Both the position numbers and the translations under genes were made by a program. 64,000 nucleotides of DNA from Epiperipatus broadwayi (Eukaryota; Onychophora; Udeonychophora; Euonychophora; Peripatidae). Below the pieces are notes generated by a model. The model searched no databases and was not told the origin of the DNA. It was given only the letters and a program-made list of their open reading frames with translations. The stretch is from the NCBI GenBank assembly GCA_028023455.1, contig JAQFVV010000021.1:2347351-2411350 (forward strand), in the 5' to 3' direction. Numbering within the stretch: position 1 is the first letter of the stretch; each line of letters starts with the position of its first letter. Of this stretch, positions 58,380-64,000 are shown one piece after another.

Positions 58380-59280
58380 GTCATGTGATTTTGAGTCTTT
58401 ATCAGTGCTGCCATCTTTCTGCATTTTTATGAAGTTATTCAAAATCTGTTATGATTTCAATGCATATTGCAAATTACCAAGAACAAATCCATAGCCCATA
58501 TAATTTCTCAATAAAAAATAAAGAAAATTATGCAAGATTCATTAATATTAGTGCAACATATGTTGAATTATAAAATAACAAACAAACACACAAACCATTT
58601 TATAATAATAAGGACAGATGTCAGATGGTAATATTTAATAAATTTTATCATGTGCAACATTATCCAATCACTTATGGCTTTTATGAATAGGAAGCTTTAG
58701 ATTATGGAACAATGTATCTGCACCTTTAGGATCTCATATATTTTATTTCTAGAAGCCATCATTTTCCTCTCTGTTTTACTTTCAGTATCTATATTTTAAA
58801 ATGACCTTAGTCATTTAATAACTAAAAAAAATTCTATTCTATGGCCAGGATTGTTATAAAATCAATAAAATATAATGTTTTTTTTTGCTTAACTACTTTC
58901 AGCAATGATTTGTTTTGAACAAACTTATGTTGAAAACTGCCTCTGAAATAACAGCACAGTCAAATACGTCATTAAATTCTCACTTAAAAATATTCGTAAA
59001 ACTTTTAATTTACATTTTTTAAAATTTCCTGAAATTGTAGTTTCTTGAGTTCTAGGCACATGACATGATGCTAAAATTTCAGGAAATAAACTTATAAATT
59101 CAAATTAACAAGATCACAAAAGTTTTAGGCAGAAAGTTTGTCTCAATGATATCTAAATATTTCAGTGATTAGTAATGCGGCTGGAATCTGCATACATGTG
59201 GCATGAGGCATTATATAATCTCATTAAATATAAGCAATATTATTTTCAAATAGCATAGCTCTTATTTATTATTTGCACTA
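58380..59280. other. AT-rich interval, nothing recognised
   Basis: No supported feature. Confidence 0.4.
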
Positions 59281-59284
59281 ATAT

Positions 59285-60005
59285 ATATATATATCAGTAT
59301 GTCCAGATCATCATCTTCCATACATATATGTTAATTTTTTCACATGTGTGTGGTCATGTGTATTGATTGTATCAGATAGAATAGATAGATGAAGGGAGCT
59401 TGAAGTGTTCAAATCCACTATATTATATCTAGACTCCAGGTATATAAAGTATTCTTGTATTTAAAATATTAAAAATTTAGCCTGTATCCTACCCACTCCT
59501 TTTCTGTGTATTTAAATAGGAAAATCCCTATACATGAGGGGTCAGAGTGACTTCAAGTCAACATGGTCATCACAATAATCTTGGCATTAGCAAGGGATTG
59601 TTCCTTTATCAGATTTTTAATGGTGTGGATGACTAAAGATTCGAGGGTGGAGTGGGTTGAAGCTTGAACATTAAAGTGTGATTTGTTATCTTAATATAAA
59701 CCAAGCACTTATTACATATATGTGTGGGAGAGATGATCTGGACCAACTGATGAGTCTTAGTTGAGCATGACATATGTATATTGGAGATCATATATATTTT
59801 TCACATGTGTGGGGTCATGTATTTTGGTTGTATGAGATAGAGTAGATGGCTGAAAAGAGCTTATATTGGAGATCATATATCTTTTTCACATGTGTGGGGT
59901 CATGTATATTGGTTGTATGAGATAGAGTAAATGGCTGAAAAGAGCTTAAAAGTCTGTGTTTAAATCACAATATTAGATCTGAACTTCAGATATATAAAGT
60001 AATAC
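59285..60005 (+). mobile_element. Two F1 copies with an internal 92-bp tandem duplication
   Basis: Copy one, 59285-59480, is an F1 right end (GTGTGTGGTCATGTGTATTG, GTGTTCAAATCCACTATA) with tail CTAGACTCCAGGTATATAAA. Copy two, about 59540-60005, starts GTGACTTCAAGTCAACATGG at the F1 centre and ends GTGTTTAAATCACAATATTA plus tail. Inside copy two, TATTGGAGATCATATAT through GGCTGAAAAGAGCTTA is repeated in tandem (59778-59863 and 59870-59950). Confidence 0.7.
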
Positions 60006-60895
60006 TTACAAAAAAAATCAAGTCATATGTCATGTGACTTAATTTAACAAGCTTGTATTACAAATGTTATATATATAGAGAGCTTGAAAATAAGTTCTTA
60101 ACAAGCTTTGCAGAATATCCCCAACCCTAGACCAGTTTCTGCTACTGGTTTTCCTCAGTAAAGTGCTAGGATATTACATAGATAATTGTGTTTTGATACT
60201 CTGATATATTAATGTAAAAAAATACTAAAACAGATTTTAAATATAAAATTTAGTAAGGTTTATTGTACCAAGTATATTATCAATGCTTTCCCATCATATT
60301 CATGGTTAGTCTGCCGAGAACATTACTTTTTTTGCTAATTTGGATGCTATTTGTTTTTGGTTCATTACATATTCATTTTTCGTAATGAACCACACCTACT
60401 TTATTTTACATTTTCCATCATTTCTTTCTTTACACATACATGGATCACAACTATGGCTATGCTCACTTTCATGATTATGAAAGACAGATTAATTAATAGC
60501 CTTGAGCTTAACCAAAATTTTTTATTATGGCTAGACCAAGGCAAATCTTAGAACTAGTATGTCTCAACCTTTATTAATGTATAAACAATCTAAAACTAAG
60601 CCCAAAGCTGTTAATTCACATGGCCATAGTTGTGATCCGAGTGTTGTCAAAATTTAGGTCTGAAGAAAGAAATGATGGCAAACATAAAACTAGATGCAGT
60701 TCATTATAAAAAATGAATATGTAATGAACCAAGAATCATCACTCAAATCCAATAAAAATGTAATGTTTTCAGCAGACTAACCATGAATATAAAATTAAAG
60801 CATTGATAGTATACTTGGTACAGTATATCTTCAGTACATCTTACTAAATTTCATATTTAAACTCTGTTTTAGTATTTTCTACATAAATATATAAT
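60006..60895 (-). mobile_element. F2-related foldback with roughly 290-bp arms
   Basis: Left arm about 60200-60490 (CTAAAACAGATTTTAAATAT, ACCAAGTATATTATCAATGC, GGTTCATTACATATTCATTT, CATCATTTCTTTCTT) pairs with the complement at about 60595-60890. The 3' tail on the minus strand, 60054-60008, reads AAGCTTGTTAAATTAAGTCA, then CATATGACTTGATTTT. Between tail and arm, 60057-60170 carries the F2 core (CCCTAGACCAGTTTCTGCTA). TSD not found. Confidence 0.65.
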
Positions 60896-61912
<1,017 letters not shown>

Positions 61913-61913
<1 letters not shown>

Positions 61914-62860
61914 TAAAAGTAAGAATAAAATACCATCCAAATAATAATTGTTAGTGAAATTATATATCTACATTGATCATTATAATACAAATAATTAACT
62001 AAATAAACAAGCAATAAAACAAATCATTATTAAGTATGGCATTATGTCTTTATAAGGGGGAAAATCTTATCACACTATTGCTCATGATATGGTAGTTTAG
62101 TAAGTCTACTATTGCAAGATTATGATCAAATATAAGTTTAGTTCTTTTATGTATCATTTCATGTTCCTTCAGTCAGTTCTCTCTATATGCATGATTAAAA
62201 TGGTAGATGATGAATATATGTTCTTTATGGATGGACATAACATTTCATGGCATAATTCTTTTATTTTGGCAAACTCAAAAGTTCCTAACTGGAAAAACTA
62301 CATAATTCAGACTTCCAGTTAGTGCACTTGGATGAAATCTAGTTCATCATGCTGGGAGCTTCCATCATATAAAATCTTGTCAGAGTAAATGGTTCATCAA
62401 ATTTCTGCCATTCACTAGCACTGAAAAAGTACTTTTGCAATTTCCTAATTTTAATACAAATATTGATAAGAGTGAGTTACCCTAGAGAAAGGCAATGGTT
62501 ACATTTTATTTTTGTCACAGATTAACTATTCTTAATGGAAATTCTTCTTCCCCTTTCCACATTCTCTTCTTCTTCTCAGCATTAGTCTTCTTTTCTTTAA
62601 TTTTCTTCTACTTATACCATGCCACATATTAAGGACATACCATCTCATTAAACCTCAATCTTAATTCCTGAGGTTGTTTTATTATTGCATTTATTAAATG
62701 TTTTATTTCTGTGAAAGTGTTTACTCAAAAAAACACTAATTGTATTTAATTAGTTATGCTCTTTTTAACTGAGTACATTTAATTAATCTACTTTAGATGT
62801 TTATCAAATAATTTGTTTTAGGTTTGTACCAAACTTGAACAAATATTAGGATTACACAGA
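61913..62860. other. AT-rich interval, nothing recognised
   Basis: The ORF at 62122-62322 (+) has no recognisable motif. No other feature. Confidence 0.4.
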
Positions 62861-62866
62861 GGCAGA

Positions 62867-63110
62867 ACTCTCTATACAGTAGCGCCACTCAGTGCAAGCT
62901 AGAGTAATCAATGGGTGCAGGAAGGTTTGTGCATAAAATCGCTATCTAGTGCCTACTCATCCAATATACCAGATGAGTTTTTAGTTTGTGGCTTTCATCA
63001 GTAATGAACTTTGGATCTGAGAGCACTGCACCTAGATCTTAGGATCTAATGCAACCCTCCAGCAGCCACCTTTTACATTATTAGCTAACTATAAAGCTTT
63101 GAGTCCAAAA
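62867..63110 (+). mobile_element. F3 one-arm fragment
   Basis: GAACTCTCTATACAGTAGCG, AGAGTAATCAATGGGTGCAG, TCATCCAATATACCAGATGA and ATCTGAGAGCACTGCACCTA are collinear with the left arm of 4374-5284. It stops in the middle of the arm with no inverted partner. Confidence 0.7.
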
Positions 63111-63274
63111 TTACTTAATTATTTGACACAATTTTTAATTGCATGAAAATATTTTTTTTAAATTTTCTTAGCCCAATAAAGTCTCTTTGCTAAAAGAAAG
63201 AAAATGTATTATCATCCCTTGCAAATTGATGTGGATAGGAATTACTTTTGAAATATATTCTGCAATGTGGTGTT

Positions 63275-63390
63275 TTATAGGGTTTAATGCAGTTGGTGGA
63301 GCGCCCGACTAGAGGTCGGGAGATCCCAGGATCTATTCTGGTACTCGAACTTATTACGAACTCCCAAGCAATAAAGCCATATGTCTTCTT
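63275..63390 (+). mobile_element. tRNA-derived SINE (family B), best-preserved copy
   Basis: TGCAGTTGGTGGAGCGCC (box A), the stem-loop CCCGA-CTAGAGG-TCGGG, and GGATCTATTCTGG (box B) form a tRNA-like half. ACGAACTCCCAAGCAATAAA ends it. The anticodon position would read AGA, but loss of box B bases and of an acceptor stem argue against a gene. Confidence 0.7.
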
Positions 63391-64000
63391 TGTGGAGTGG
63401 TTATTTTTTTCTTTATTATGCAGAGATTTAACTGACATGTAATAAATCTTTGCGTCTTTTCACTTGATTGTATATATATAAATGCATGTGACCTTGGGGA
63501 CAAGTAGATAAATAACCTTTATTCAAAAGTCTTAGATGGGCTAATTTTCAAACTAGCCTCACTTTGACTAAATTATAAAACAGTGTCTAAACATAATTAC
63601 ATTGGAAAAGAACAAACCAAATCATGTCTAAACAAATTATCAGTTATAGTGAAATAAAAAAACATATTTTACACAAAAATTGTAAAGCCTTAACATTGCC
63701 TAAGCCACAAATAGACCCTGCAATGTTTAGAGCACAAATTATAAAATTTTAACTATTTTCACACATACATTTTATATACATCATAGATAATATTGACCGC
63801 TTTTATCTATATTCATGTAAAGAAAATCTACCATAACTGTTCCTAAAACTTTGATAATCGTAATAACATATTTGAAGTTAAAAATATATCTATAATGTTA
63901 AAAAAAAACCCATCTAAATCGAAATTGGGTTTTTAAAAGAAGTCAGGAAATGTATTTTTTGATATAGTTTCAAAAGCTTGCTGAAGGCGACGTATCATAC
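63391..64000. other. AT-rich interval, nothing recognised
   Basis: No supported feature to the end of the window. Confidence 0.4.

Noticed and set aside
58374-58384. TGACGTCA, a perfect CRE/ATF site
   Set aside because: A single 8-bp match with no gene or promoter nearby is expected by chance in 64 kb.
60351-60551. 66-codon ORF
   Set aside because: It lies inside the left arm of the 60.0-60.9k foldback and matches no protein.
62122-62322. 66-codon ORF
   Set aside because: No motif, chance-like composition, and no splice context that I can defend.
63282-63345. A possible functional tRNA gene at 63.3 kb
   Set aside because: Box B is degenerate, no closing acceptor stem is seen, and the unit continues into the family B SINE tail.

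Overview
This is a strongly AT-rich stretch of animal nuclear DNA, read by eye as repeat-saturated intergenic or intronic sequence. I find no confident host gene, no functional tRNA or rRNA gene and nothing prokaryotic. Nearly everything recognisable is a mobile element or its remains: RTE-like LINEs, Penelope-like elements, 3' ends of CR1/Jockey-like LINEs, a long-LTR retrotransposon, tRNA-derived SINEs, and several families of inverted-repeat (foldback) elements. The mix suggests a large invertebrate genome. The LTR promoter has a TATA box with an arthropod-style TCAGT initiator about 30 bp downstream, but this is weak evidence and I do not name a species.

Layout. 1-8.6 kb: a short tandem duplication, a foldback element with target-site duplication (TSD), a decayed Penelope-like element on the minus strand, a LINE zinc-knuckle remnant, and a 911-bp foldback with two 423-bp arms. 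8.6-18.2 kb: one LTR retrotransposon (LTRs about 1.77 and 1.75 kb, interior mostly non-coding with a gag-like coiled-coil ORF). A full-length RTE LINE (10754-14042, minus) sits inside it, bounded by an 11-bp TSD. 18.2-32 kb: foldback elements including a 0.9-kb hairpin at 22.8-23.7 kb, a second Penelope remnant, LINE scraps and tRNA-Val-like SINEs. 32.9-34.7 kb: a second, plus-strand RTE copy. 35-40 kb: almost featureless. 40-45.4 kb: RTE fragments and a third, decayed RTE copy carrying three nested insertions. 46-64 kb: three tandem arrays, more foldbacks and SINEs, an SGNH-esterase/endonuclease LINE remnant, and a compound GATA/GGAT/GGTG microsatellite.

Main observation. Two foldback families, and probably a third, share one architecture. 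The 5' part is an inverted copy of the 3' part, the element ends in a non-inverted tail, and the copies I could delimit have TSDs of variable length (10-14 bp). In one case another LINE copy supplies the empty site. Two of the families share a related 3' tail. Variable-length TSDs plus a fixed 3' tail suggest LINE-driven target-primed insertion of molecules that are themselves inverted duplications, rather than ordinary cut-and-paste MITEs. This is inference from one window and can be tested by genome-wide alignment of copies.
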